64,000 nucleotides of DNA from Gammaproteobacteria bacterium (GTDB lineage Bacteria > Pseudomonadota > Gammaproteobacteria > Pseudomonadales > Alcanivoracaceae): the NCBI GenBank assembly GCA_018067045.1, contig JAGPVL010000034.1, positions 102,820-166,819 of the forward strand. Reading direction: 5' to 3'. Within the stretch, counting starts at the first letter, position 1, and each line of letters opens with the position of its first letter. The notes under the pieces are model-generated. The model did no database searches. It saw only the letters and a program-made list of their open reading frames with translations, and was not told the DNA's origin. Position numbers and translations under genes: made by a program. Shown one piece after another: positions 27,195 to 36,545 of this stretch.

Positions 27195-27485
27195 TCACTT
27201 ATCAAACTTATGCATAGCGGCCTTAATAGAACCACTTAAATCAGTGCAGGCCTTTTCCACCCCTGACTTCAAATCTTCCCATGCGTCATTACCCGCATTA
27301 GATAACTTTTCCAACTGCTTTTTTGCTTCGTCTCGCTTCTTTTCAAGCTCATCAACCTTCTCACGTAGAGAAATTGACGCGTCGGATTTTTCTTGAACAG
27401 CTCTCGCTTTCAGCTTATCAATCTCCGCCTTCCACTCATCCAACTTGGCGCTATATTTTTCTTTATATGCTTCTGCGTTATTCAT
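27195..27485 (-). CDS. Small coiled-coil protein, stress-type, function unknown
   Basis: 96 residues, almost wholly charged alpha-helix with heptad spacing (LDEWKAEIDKLKARA, REKVDELEKKRDEAKKQLEKL), then an amphipathic C-terminal stretch (WEDLKSGVEKACTDLSGSIK). No signal peptide or membrane segment. Similar small soluble coiled-coil proteins (sll1863-like) are known in many bacteria without firm function. GGAGAG lies just upstream of the ATG. It lies downstream of the sigma-54 activator in the same direction, 156 bases away, and may belong to the same envelope-related set (inference). Confidence 0.7.
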   Translation of the reverse strand: MNNAEAYKEKYSAKLDEWKAEIDKLKARAVQEKSDASISLREKVDELEKKRDEAKKQLEKLSNAGNDAWEDLKSGVEKACTDLSGSIKAAMHKFDK

Positions 27486-27641
27486 TCATCTCTCCTCATA
27501 CGACTAAAAGTAACACCCATAAAGAAGCAGAATTCATGCCAACGAGAAAACGCCGCGTTTACGGTGTTATTAAGAAGAGGCTCATGGGGGGTTGGTTCAT
27601 TTAAACCAGCTTTTGGTGCTTATAACCCGATTATTTTCTAA

Positions 27642-29054
27642 TCAACCCTTATCTCTAAGGTCATACTTCTGGATGCGATAGCGCAGCGTTTCTCGAGTAG
27701 AACCCAGCATTTCCGCCGTTTGCGAAACGTTGTATTCATTGTCCTCGAGAGCGGCCTGTATGATTAATCCGTCCATTTCGTCCAATTTCATGCTTCCATC
27801 TAGCGGTATCGTAATTGCGCTGCCAAGCCGTCGTGGCACTCCCCCACTCTCTACCACCACATCAGACGAACCATTTAGCTGGAGCCATTTCGAAGGCAAC
27901 GTTTCATCTTTAGACAATAGAACACTACGTTCAATGACATTTCGGAGCTCACGAATATTTCCTGTCCATGAGTAATTAAACAACTTCTCCCAAACTTCAT
28001 CCGTTACGACGGTAACCTTCTTGTTGGCCTTCTGATTGTACTCATTGATTATACTGGGAACCAATTCAACCAAATCTTCTTTTCTGTCCGCTAAAGATGG
28101 CAAATCTATACAGAAAACATTCAGACGATGATAAAGATCTTCTCTAAACCGTCCTTCATGCATCGCTTTCTCCAGATCTACGCCAGTGGCTGCGACAACC
28201 TGGACATCAAAACTAATCTCTCGCTCGCCACCCAGACGCCGAGCCTTTTTATCCTCTAGCGCTTTCAGTAGCTTAGATTGAAGCTCAATATCCATATCGC
28301 CGATTTCATCCAGAAACAATGTACCGTTATGAGCCTGCTCAAACAAACCGCGATGCCTCTCTTTCGCCCCCGTAAAAGCACCAGATTCATGGCCAAATAG
28401 TTGTGATTCAAGAAGCTCTTTTGGCAAAGCAGCACAGTTAATCTCAACAAGAGGGCCGTCACTGCGCAATCCACAATGATGAATAATTCTAGCCACCAGG
28501 CCTTTGCCTGTTCCCGTTTCACCGATAACTGTAACAGCGCTAATCGCCGTTTCAGTAAGAGCAGTCAACATCTCTCTGACGTTTTTAGCAGCATCGCTTT
28601 GCCCCAAATAACTCTCGATCTGGTAACGCTGCTTCTTGCTAGCAGAAGAGTGCCTTAAACGACGATTAATGGAAGCAAGTCTTTGAGCACGGCTCGCTAC
28701 AACCTCTATACGATGGCGATCAATGGGCTTTGCCAAAATATCATAAGCTAATCCGTCAATCTGACTGATATCAATATCACCATCTGGATCGTACGTAAAA
28801 ATCCACTCAGGGTAGTTAGTCAGCTTTTGCAGCTCGGCATTACTCTTAAACATTTCATCAGCGCATACATCTAAGTCCGCTAAAATAACGTCTGGACAAA
28901 AATCCTTATCAATCAGAAGATTTTTGACTTCAGTTAATCCACTAACGATATCAACGTTCCAGTCCTTCTTAGAAAAATGACGAGATAAGTCTTCGCCATT
29001 TAGCTCGCCATTCGAAGTACGCTCTTCTATTATAAGCATTCGCTTCTTCATCAT
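27642..29054 (-). CDS. Sigma-54-dependent response regulator (NtrC family)
   Basis: 470 residues from the ATG at 29052-29054 (GGA about eight bases upstream); a TTG four codons earlier is less likely. The receiver-like N-terminus (1-125) has MLIIEERTSN in place of the usual acidic DD, VILADLDV with the candidate phospho-Asp, and ILAKPID with the Lys. The AAA+ domain has Walker A GETGTGKG, the sigma-54 contact loop GAFTGAKE, Walker B LFLDEIGDMD and the arginine-finger region FREDLYHRLNVF. The Fis-type helix-turn-helix is VSQTAEMLGSTRETLRYRIQ. No kinase gene is adjacent. A consensus sigma-54 promoter lies about 260 bases away, reading in the opposite direction toward an outer-membrane protein gene, its probable target. 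Confidence 0.93.
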   Translation of the reverse strand: MMKKRMLIIEERTSNGELNGEDLSRHFSKKDWNVDIVSGLTEVKNLLIDKDFCPDVILADLDVCADEMFKSNAELQKLTNYPEWIFTYDPDGDIDISQIDGLAYDILAKPIDRHRIEVVASRAQRLASINRRLRHSSASKKQRYQIESYLGQSDAAKNVREMLTALTETAISAVTVIGETGTGKGLVARIIHHCGLRSDGPLVEINCAALPKELLESQLFGHESGAFTGAKERHRGLFEQAHNGTLFLDEIGDMDIELQSKLLKALEDKKARRLGGEREISFDVQVVAATGVDLEKAMHEGRFREDLYHRLNVFCIDLPSLADRKEDLVELVPSIINEYNQKANKKVTVVTDEVWEKLFNYSWTGNIRELRNVIERSVLLSKDETLPSKWLQLNGSSDVVVESGGVPRRLGSAITIPLDGSMKLDEMDGLIIQAALEDNEYNVSQTAEMLGSTRETLRYRIQKYDLRDKG

Positions 29055-29312
29055 ATTAATTTCCAACGTTCACAATGAAATTAGACTATGGCTAAATAGC
29101 GACGATTAAAATAAATCACGTCAACCAGATAGGACTGAATCTAAAGATCTCTATAAGTCCTAATTTATTCCTACATCAATATGTTTATAAAAATTCAACA
29201 CCATCAACCCTTCTCTCGGTTCTTTTCCACCATCAGCAATCACCTATTGGTTACTTTCAACCACATAAAGTTCAAAAACAGATTTATTGGCCCTATAACG
29301 GGCAAATTACGC

Positions 29313-29328
29313 TGGCACGCATGTTGCA
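29313..29328 (+). promoter_or_regulatory. Consensus sigma-54 (-24/-12) promoter
   Basis: TGGCACG, four bases, TTGCA: a full match to the RpoN consensus with GG and GC correctly spaced. Transcription should start near 29339, 25 bases before the outer-membrane gene at 29364. The sigma-54 activator gene is divergent next door. A short inverted repeat GCCC-TATAAC-GGGC (about 29290-29303) lies just upstream, close to the promoter for an activator site. Confidence 0.9.
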
Positions 29329-29363
29329 GCCATAACAATACGTTAACTTAAGAAGGAAGTACT

Positions 29364-29915
29364 ATGATTAAGCGTATGACTACTATCGCGTCGTTCGGAA
29401 TATTGTCATTGACTGCCAGCATAGCAACAGCAGAGTCAGACCCACACGGCTACATTGGCGCTGGTTATGGTCAGTACAAATTTAAGTTTGAAGATGACAC
29501 TAACAACCAAGACTTCAGCGACAAAAATGATCTCGGCAAAGTCTTTTTGGGCGTTCAAGCAAACGATGTCATAGGCGCCGAACTTACCTATCTCGCCTTT
29601 AGTGATGCCGAAGACAATGCCATCAAATCAGATATTAAGGGCGTCTCTGCCGCTATCACCGCAGGCATACCGATCGGCGATCGTCTCGCCATTCGAGCCC
29701 GCGGCGGTTGGTTAATGTGGGAGGCTGACTACAAGGTGAACAACCTACCATTAGAAGGCAGTGCGGATGGCGATGACTTCTTTGTCGGCGCAGGCGTGGA
29801 GTTAGGTCTGACGGAGTCTTTTGATATCAGGGTCGACTATGACCGTTATGAGCTGGATGAGGACATTGACCCCGAGCTTGACATCGTGTCTGTCTCTGCA
29901 CAGCTAGCCTTCTAA
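29364..29915 (+). CDS. Outer-membrane beta-barrel protein (OmpA/OmpX-like, porin-like small barrel)
   Basis: 183 residues with AAGGAAG seven bases before the ATG. Signal peptide ends near residue 24 (ATAES). The mature chain alternates polar and hydrophobic residues in about eight strands (GYIGAGYGQYKFKF, IGAELTYLAF, LAIRARGGWLMW, DFFVGAGVELGL, FDIRVDYDRYEL) and ends in a terminal Phe, as BAM substrates do. Very acidic loops. Role unknown. Driven by the sigma-54 promoter at 29313. Confidence 0.85.
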   Translation: MIKRMTTIASFGILSLTASIATAESDPHGYIGAGYGQYKFKFEDDTNNQDFSDKNDLGKVFLGVQANDVIGAELTYLAFSDAEDNAIKSDIKGVSAAITAGIPIGDRLAIRARGGWLMWEADYKVNNLPLEGSADGDDFFVGAGVELGLTESFDIRVDYDRYELDEDIDPELDIVSVSAQLAF

Positions 29916-30095
29916 TAAAATGCGCTCCCGCCCCAACGAAGTGCTTACGACGAGTAGTCGCTAGCTGATTTCGTGCAGATCTGGTTTAAGACAGGCAAGG
30001 CAATCCTTTTGTGCTTTTCGCAATAGGGTTGCTGACTCTGCATTTAGCACCTCACCACTCTCGAACACAAAATCAATATTTATGAAGGAGTTCTT

Positions 30096-30350
30096 ATGAA
30101 GTTATTATCGATGCTATTTATAAGTTCCATGTTTTCCATTCTTGTAGCCTGTAGCGACAACTCCGCCGAAGATGTCGGCAAGAGCGTCGACAACGCCTAC
30201 GACAACACCAAAGAGTTTGTTAAGGACACAGGTGACACCGTTGAAGACAAGGCCGATGAAATTGGCGACAAGATGAAGGAGCCCTTTCAAAGCCCCGCAG
30301 AAGAAGTCGGCGAACAAATAGAAGATGGCGTTGATGAAATTAAAGAATAG
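30096..30350 (+). CDS. Small acidic lipoprotein
   Basis: 84 residues; GAAGGAG well placed before the ATG. Lipoprotein signal with lipobox LVAC (Cys at 19). The mature part is a repetitive, strongly acidic helix (VDNAYDNTKEFVKDTG, VEDKADEIGDKMKEP, EEVGEQIEDGVDEIKE), reminiscent of entericidin-like or LEA-like small lipoproteins. Position 3 onward of the sequon (SDN) gives no Asp at +2, so outer-membrane sorting is possible but not shown. It lies 180 bases after the barrel gene and may be read from the same sigma-54 promoter; no clear promoter of its own was found. Confidence 0.78.
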   Translation: MKLLSMLFISSMFSILVACSDNSAEDVGKSVDNAYDNTKEFVKDTGDTVEDKADEIGDKMKEPFQSPAEEVGEQIEDGVDEIKE

Positions 30351-30370
30351 TTAACGCATCAACTATTCAG

Positions 30371-30403
30371 GAATCCCGGGGTAATACCCGGGATTCTCTA
30401 TTC
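30371..30403. terminator. Terminator hairpin
   Basis: Ten-base-pair stem GAATCCCGGG/CCCGGGATTC with GTAATA loop, followed by a weak T-rich tail. It ends the lipoprotein gene and lies just beyond the 3' end of the convergent S-formylglutathione hydrolase gene. Confidence 0.75.
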
Positions 30404-30419
30404 TCATGCCGTCCAATTC

Positions 30420-31268
30420 TCAAGCGCTCGGAGCAAATAAATACTTGGCATGGAAGCGTAAATGATCATCTATAAAACTAGCAATAAAGTAATAGCTATG
30501 GTCATAGCCATCATGGCGGCGCAGCTCTAACGGGTAGTCATTCCCGTTGGCCGCAGCGGCGAGCACTTCTGGCATTAACTGCTCTGCCAAGAAATTGTCG
30601 GCCTCACCTTGATCTACCAACGCCGGTACTTTCCGTATCGCGTCTCGAATAAGAGCGCTGGCATCATAGTTTCGCCATGTGCTGGTATCTTTTCCCAAGT
30701 AGGCCGTAAAGGCTTTTCTACCCCAAGGACACTTAGACGGATTGCTGATCGGGCTAAACGCCGACACGGATAGATAACGCTCTGGGTTGCGTAACGCGAT
30801 AGTCAGGGCGCCATGCCCTCCCATCGAATGCCCGGCAATGGATCGTTGATCAGAAATGGGAAACGTTGACTCGATTAACGCAGGCAACTCATTCACAACA
30901 TAGTCATACATTTGGTAATGCCGGCTCCATGGCGCTTCGGTAGCGTTCACATAGAAACCTGCGCCCTGACCAAGATCATAACTTTCATCATCTGCCACGC
31001 CGTCACCGCGAGGACTGGTATCCGGTGCAACGATGGCCATACCAAGCTCAGCGGCCATACGCTGAGCGCCAGCTTTTTGCATAAAATTTTCATCGCTACA
31101 GGTCAGTCCTGACAACCAATACAGCACTGGTACCTTGTCACCATTGGATGCCTGCGGCGGCAAATAAATGGCAAACCGCATCGTGCAGTTTAGTGACTCT
31201 GAATGATGACTATACTGCTTGTTCCAGCCACCAAATATCTTATTACAACTCAGGTTTTCGATGCTCAT
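30420..31268 (-). CDS. S-formylglutathione hydrolase
   Basis: 282 residues from the ATG at 31268; a TTG two codons earlier is possible. Family signatures are clear: [15 protein letters not shown] with the regulatory Cys, [20 protein letters not shown], and elbow [11 protein letters not shown] with Ser near residue 149; GYDHSYYFI holds the catalytic His. It hydrolyses S-formylglutathione to formate and glutathione, the last step of glutathione-dependent formaldehyde detoxification. It follows the class III alcohol dehydrogenase by 81 bases in the same direction. E. coli equivalents are FrmB and YeiG; others call it fghA. Confidence 0.95.
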   Translation of the reverse strand: MSIENLSCNKIFGGWNKQYSHHSESLNCTMRFAIYLPPQASNGDKVPVLYWLSGLTCSDENFMQKAGAQRMAAELGMAIVAPDTSPRGDGVADDESYDLGQGAGFYVNATEAPWSRHYQMYDYVVNELPALIESTFPISDQRSIAGHSMGGHGALTIALRNPERYLSVSAFSPISNPSKCPWGRKAFTAYLGKDTSTWRNYDASALIRDAIRKVPALVDQGEADNFLAEQLMPEVLAAAANGNDYPLELRRHDGYDHSYYFIASFIDDHLRFHAKYLFAPSA

Positions 31269-31349
31269 AACCAAGCCCTTTGGATCGTTTAAGTCACTAC
31301 CCAGCGCGCAAACTCTTCATAAATTTCCACGCAGAGCAGTGATTAACTG

Positions 31350-32549
<1,200 letters not shown>

Positions 32550-32591
32550 CTATGTGCATCCGAAAGCATGCCTATGGAAGCGCGCTGAGCA

Positions 32592-32858
32592 CTACCTTAA
32601 CTGGCTGTCTTTACTGCTGCGCCGGTTGTAGCCGCTGCTGCTTACCTGTTGATCATCACGCTCGCTCTGGCAACGAACACATAGGCGTGCGCCGGGAATT
32701 GCCTTGCGGCGAGCTTCTGCAATCTCAGCATCGCACTGCTGACAATGGGTTAGGCTATCGCCTTTGGGTAAGCGGCTTCGAGCCAACGCGATCGCATCGT
32801 CCACGCTCGCGTCAATTTGATCTTGAACTGCTCCGTCTCTCGACCATCCACCTGCCAT
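32592..32858 (-). CDS. DksA/TraR-family C4 zinc-finger protein
   Basis: 88 residues with GGGAGGG before the ATG. A C-terminal zinc finger reads CQQCDAEIAEARRKAIPG then CVRCQSERD, the pattern of the short DksA/TraR proteins such as YbiI. It lacks the long coiled-coil of true DksA. These proteins may act on RNA polymerase through the secondary channel, but the role of the short forms is not established. It lies 111 bases upstream of the formaldehyde genes in the same orientation and could be cotranscribed. Confidence 0.85.
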   Translation of the reverse strand: MAGGWSRDGAVQDQIDASVDDAIALARSRLPKGDSLTHCQQCDAEIAEARRKAIPGARLCVRCQSERDDQQVSSSGYNRRSSKDSQLR

Positions 32859-33160
32859 ATTGCCCTCCCGAGAACTCTTTACGAAAGTTCTGGCGCAGAA
32901 GCCCTCTTGATTGGATCTATTATATTTATTCCCGTATGAAAGATAATACTATCGTTTAGAAATACACCTTTGCATGTAAGTAACAATAAAGAAGGCGTAA
33001 GCTGCTCATAACAGCGCTGCGAACGCCATTCAGATCGAACCCTAGGCACGATTATTCGCTTATTCAGGGGCTCTAAGGCCCTAATACCTGAAGAGTTGTG
33101 CTTAATTCGCTGAACTGGGCCGGTTTCCGCAATACAGCAAACGTTGATGAAGAGGTCGGA
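32859..33160. other. Divergent promoter region, zinc-finger gene and LysR gene
   Basis: 302 bases between two divergent starts. Near 33065-33100 the words TTCAGG and CCTGAA form a loose inverted repeat enclosing GGGGCTCTAAGGCCC; this could be a LysR site but is imperfect. No gene seen. Confidence 0.35.
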
Positions 33161-34030
33161 ATGCTCAATTGGGAAGGGGTGAGTGAATTTGTCGCTGTCG
33201 CGGAGGCAGGAAGCTTTACCGCCGCAGCCAAACAGCTCGGCATCTCAACCGCCCAGGTCAGCAGGCAGGTTAGCGCACTGGAAGGTCGGCTGACGACCAA
33301 GCTGTTTTATCGCACCACGCGCAAGGTCTCCGTTACCGAAGCTGGCAACGTTTACTATCAACACTGCCGACAGATACTGGATGGTCTTGAAGAAGCAGAG
33401 CGCGCCATCAGCAATCTACAGAGTAAGCCCGCCGGAAAATTACACATCACCGCCCCTGTGGCCTACGGTGAACGGTTTATTGCACCATTGGTGAACAACT
33501 TTGTCGCGCAATATCCAGAGCTGGATGTGCGATTGCACTTAACCAATCAAATCGTAAACCTAATCGATGACGGCTTCGACCTCGCCATTCGTTTGGGCAA
33601 GTTGGATGACTCCACCATGATGGCCAGGCGGCTAGCGTCGCGTACTCAATATGTGTGCGCATCCCCTGAATATCTAGCAGCATTTGGTGTGCCGCATTCT
33701 ATCTCGGAGCTACACCACCACAACTGTTTAAAAGGTACATTGGATTACTGGCATCTGCAGGAGAACAACAAAACGCATAACATCCGCGTGAACGGTAATA
33801 TGAGTTGTAACAGCGGCCCATCGCTCGTTGATGCCGCCTTGAAAGGGATCGGTATCGTGCAGCTACCAGACTATTACGTGCTGCCCTTTATCCAAAACGG
33901 TCAGCTCGTTCCGCTTCTGGAACAGCACCGCGAGCCCAAAGAAGGCATCTGGGCGCTGTATCCAAACAACCGACACCTCTCGCCCAAGATCCGCATGCTG
34001 ATCGATTACCTAAGCGAAGAATTGGAATAA
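33161..34030 (+). CDS. LysR-family transcriptional regulator
   Basis: 289 residues from the ATG at 33161, which has GAGG at good spacing; a frame starting 63 bases earlier lacks one. N-terminal winged helix-turn-helix (FVAVAEAGSFTAAAKQLGISTAQVSRQVSALE) split here only for description, linker helix to about 90, then a periplasmic-binding-protein-like effector domain (LHITAPVAYGERFIAPLV; LVDAALKGIGIVQLPDYYV). This is the common VxxSGSFTxAAxxLG-type LysR subgroup (DsdC/AaeR-like). Target unknown; divergent to the zinc finger/formaldehyde genes. Its stop is 10 bases from that of the convergent OsmC-YcaO gene. Confidence 0.9.
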   Translation: MLNWEGVSEFVAVAEAGSFTAAAKQLGISTAQVSRQVSALEGRLTTKLFYRTTRKVSVTEAGNVYYQHCRQILDGLEEAERAISNLQSKPAGKLHITAPVAYGERFIAPLVNNFVAQYPELDVRLHLTNQIVNLIDDGFDLAIRLGKLDDSTMMARRLASRTQYVCASPEYLAAFGVPHSISELHHHNCLKGTLDYWHLQENNKTHNIRVNGNMSCNSGPSLVDAALKGIGIVQLPDYYVLPFIQNGQLVPLLEQHREPKEGIWALYPNNRHLSPKIRMLIDYLSEELE

Positions 34031-34040
34031 GCGGCCAACA

Positions 34041-36227
34041 TCAGCTTACCGCCTTTGCAGACCGAGCAGCGTGTAATTTTTTATAGCTTTCGATCAGGCG
34101 CAGATGTTTATCCAAGCCTTCCAGTTGGGTATTGGTTGGGGTAAGGCCGTAGAAACGCACCGATCCATTCACCGAACCCACCACAGCTTCCATCGTCACT
34201 TCGCCAAACATGCGTTTGAAATTAACCAGGTAGTCGCTCAGCTCCAACTCTTCATCGAGAGTGATTTCCAACACTGCATTTACAGCGCGGTAGAACAGCA
34301 CACGCTCAACAGTGTTGTCATTAAACTGCAAGAAGGCCTCTACTCGTTCAAGCGCTTGATCATGTTGCTGCAGAGCAAGGTTGATCGATAGCTTCAGCTC
34401 AAGAATGGTGAGCTGCCCCCACACGGTGTTTTCATCGAATTCAATACCAATCAAGGTAATGATATCGGTGTGGTCATCCATCTGACTCTCTTCTAGACGC
34501 TCCACTAAGTCGGCTAATTGCACATCATTCAGAACATGCAGATTAAGAATATCTTCGCGATAATCCAACGCCTTGTTGGTGTTGTCCCAGACCAGATCAT
34601 CCGCTGGATACACTTCTGAATAATCAGGCACTAATATGCGGCACACCGGCGCGCCCAGCTCTTCGTACACCGCGACGTAAACTTCCTTGCCCATGTCTGT
34701 GAGGATATTGAAAAGACCGGCGGCCTCTTCTTCAGTTGTGCCGGAGAAATCCCATTCGCAAAATTCATAATCTGCGCTGGCACTGAAGAAGCGCCACGAC
34801 ACCACGCCGGTGGAATCGACAAAGTGTTCCACAAAGTTGTTCGGCTCAGTGACCGCAAGGCTGTTAAAGGTCGGTGGTGGTACGTCGTTCAGGCCCTCAA
34901 AACTACGGCCTTGTAACAATTCGGTCAGGCTGCGCTCAAGCGCCACTTCAAAACTCGGGTGCGCACCGAAGGAAGCAAACACGCCCCCTGTTCTAGGATT
35001 CATCAGCGTCACACACATCACCGGAAACTCGCCGCCCAGTGAAGCGTCTTTTACCAAGACAGGAAAACCTTGGGCTTCAAGTGCTTCAATACCCTCTAGA
35101 ATGTTCGGATATTTTTTCAACACCTGCCGCGGCACATCCGGCAGCGTGAGTTCGCCTTCGATGATTTCTTTTTTTACCGCCCGCTCAAAAATTTCTGACA
35201 GGCACTGTACCTGCGCTTCGCGCAAAGTATTACCCGCGCTCATGCCGTTACTCAGAAACAGGTTTTCTATCAGGTTGGAGGGAAAATACACCACCTCACC
35301 ATCAGACTGACGCACAAACGGCAGCGCGACTATTCCACGCGCGCTATTGCCTGAGTTGGTGTCGATCAGGTTGGAAGCGTACAGCTCGTCGTCCGGGTTG
35401 TAGATCGCCAAGCAGTGCTCGTCGAGAATGCCATTCGGCAACGCATCGTCAGGGCCTGGCTTAAACCATTTTTCGTTCGGGTAATGGACGAATTCGCCAT
35501 TGGCAATCTCTTCACCAAAAAACTGATCGTTGTAAAAAAAGTTACAGTTCAGCCGCTCAATAAACTCGCCCAATGCCGAACACAATGCGCTCTCTTTCGT
35601 GGCGCCCTTACCGTTGGTGAAGCACATCGGCGAGGCCGCATCGCGAATATGCAGAGACCAAACATGGGGCACTATGTTGCGCCACGACGCGATCTCGATC
35701 TTCATGCCAAGCCCTTGGAGAATACCCGTCATGTTGGCGATGGTCTCCTCCAGAGGCAGGTCTTTTCCTTCAATAAAGGTTTGACTGCCACCTTCCTGCG
35801 GCGCCATCAACAGGGCTTGAGCGTCGGCGCCGAGGCTTTCCACGGTTTCAATCTCAAACGCTGGGCCTGCCTGTACAACCTTCTTGACCGTACAGCGATC
35901 AATCGACCGCAAAATGCCCTGCCGGTCTTTATCGGAAATATCTTCCGGTAACTCCACTTGAATTTTGAAAATCTGGTTATAACGATTCTCAGGATCAACA
36001 ATGTTGTTCTGAGATAAGCGGATGTTTTCGGTAGGAATGTCCCGCGCCAGACAGTAAACCCGAACAAAATATGCAGCACAGAGCGCCGACGATGCCAGAA
36101 AGTAATCGAAGGGGCTGGGCGCAGAACCGTCTCCCTTGTAGCGGATAGGTTGGTCGGTCACGACAGAGAAATCGTCAAACTTGGCTTCAAGTCTGAGGTT
36201 GTCGAGAAAATTGACGTTGATTTCCAT
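34041..36227 (-). CDS. OsmC-YcaO fusion protein
   Basis: 728 residues from the ATG at 36227; longer frames to 36335 have no ribosome site, and this one is itself weak. Residues 1-135 are an OsmC domain (IRYKGDGSAPSPFDYFLASSALCAAYFVRVYC with the reactive Cys pattern, divided by the helix turn). Residues about 175-560 are a YcaO domain with the ATP-binding signatures CFTNGKGATKESALCSALGEFIERL and LREAQVQCLSEIFERA. The C-terminal about 150 residues are helical, TPR-like, as in E. coli YcaO. YcaO enzymes activate amide backbones with ATP; E. coli YcaO assists RimO-dependent methylthiolation of ribosomal protein S12. No RiPP precursor or partner dehydrogenase is nearby. Such fusions occur in other gammaproteobacteria. 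Confidence 0.92.
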   Translation of the reverse strand: MEINVNFLDNLRLEAKFDDFSVVTDQPIRYKGDGSAPSPFDYFLASSALCAAYFVRVYCLARDIPTENIRLSQNNIVDPENRYNQIFKIQVELPEDISDKDRQGILRSIDRCTVKKVVQAGPAFEIETVESLGADAQALLMAPQEGGSQTFIEGKDLPLEETIANMTGILQGLGMKIEIASWRNIVPHVWSLHIRDAASPMCFTNGKGATKESALCSALGEFIERLNCNFFYNDQFFGEEIANGEFVHYPNEKWFKPGPDDALPNGILDEHCLAIYNPDDELYASNLIDTNSGNSARGIVALPFVRQSDGEVVYFPSNLIENLFLSNGMSAGNTLREAQVQCLSEIFERAVKKEIIEGELTLPDVPRQVLKKYPNILEGIEALEAQGFPVLVKDASLGGEFPVMCVTLMNPRTGGVFASFGAHPSFEVALERSLTELLQGRSFEGLNDVPPPTFNSLAVTEPNNFVEHFVDSTGVVSWRFFSASADYEFCEWDFSGTTEEEAAGLFNILTDMGKEVYVAVYEELGAPVCRILVPDYSEVYPADDLVWDNTNKALDYREDILNLHVLNDVQLADLVERLEESQMDDHTDIITLIGIEFDENTVWGQLTILELKLSINLALQQHDQALERVEAFLQFNDNTVERVLFYRAVNAVLEITLDEELELSDYLVNFKRMFGEVTMEAVVGSVNGSVRFYGLTPTNTQLEGLDKHLRLIESYKKLHAARSAKAVS

Positions 36228-36506
36228 TACAAAGGCACCCGGATTGAAGAATTTAGCGCGCCATGGCCTTGAGTGGCCGCAGCTAGTCGCGGCCATTATC
36301 CAGCTTTTACGGGCATTCGTCTTGATTGAATGCACCGAGTGACGCCACAGTCTCCGGAAAGCTCGACAACATCTCCCTTAGAAACATATATCGACTTAAG
36401 AAAAGCCAACACACCAGCACATCCTTTTATAGAAAACGCCGCGTATCTTGCATGCGATTGCGAGGTCAGAGACAGATACCGCGATATGGTTGACGCGGCA
36501 AGGGCA
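36228..36506. other. Intergenic region upstream of OsmC-YcaO gene
   Basis: Upstream region of the OsmC-YcaO gene, up to the desaturase terminator. An 87-codon plus-strand frame (36330-36593) runs through the terminator and into the desaturase gene and is not credible. No promoter could be assigned with confidence. Confidence 0.4.
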
Positions 36507-36538
36507 ATAAAAAGCCCGGCTTTACCGGGCTTTTTATT
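36507..36538 (-). terminator. Rho-independent terminator of the desaturase operon
   Basis: AATAAAAAGCCCGG and CCGGGCTTTTTATT pair around a short CTTTA-type loop; T-rich on both strands. It begins only eight bases after the desaturase stop codon. Confidence 0.93.
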
Positions 36539-36545
36539 GGGTGAG

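Noticed and set aside
29950..30095. Second sigma-54 promoter before the small lipoprotein
   Set aside because: A GG-N10-GC spacing exists but the flanking bases fit the consensus poorly.
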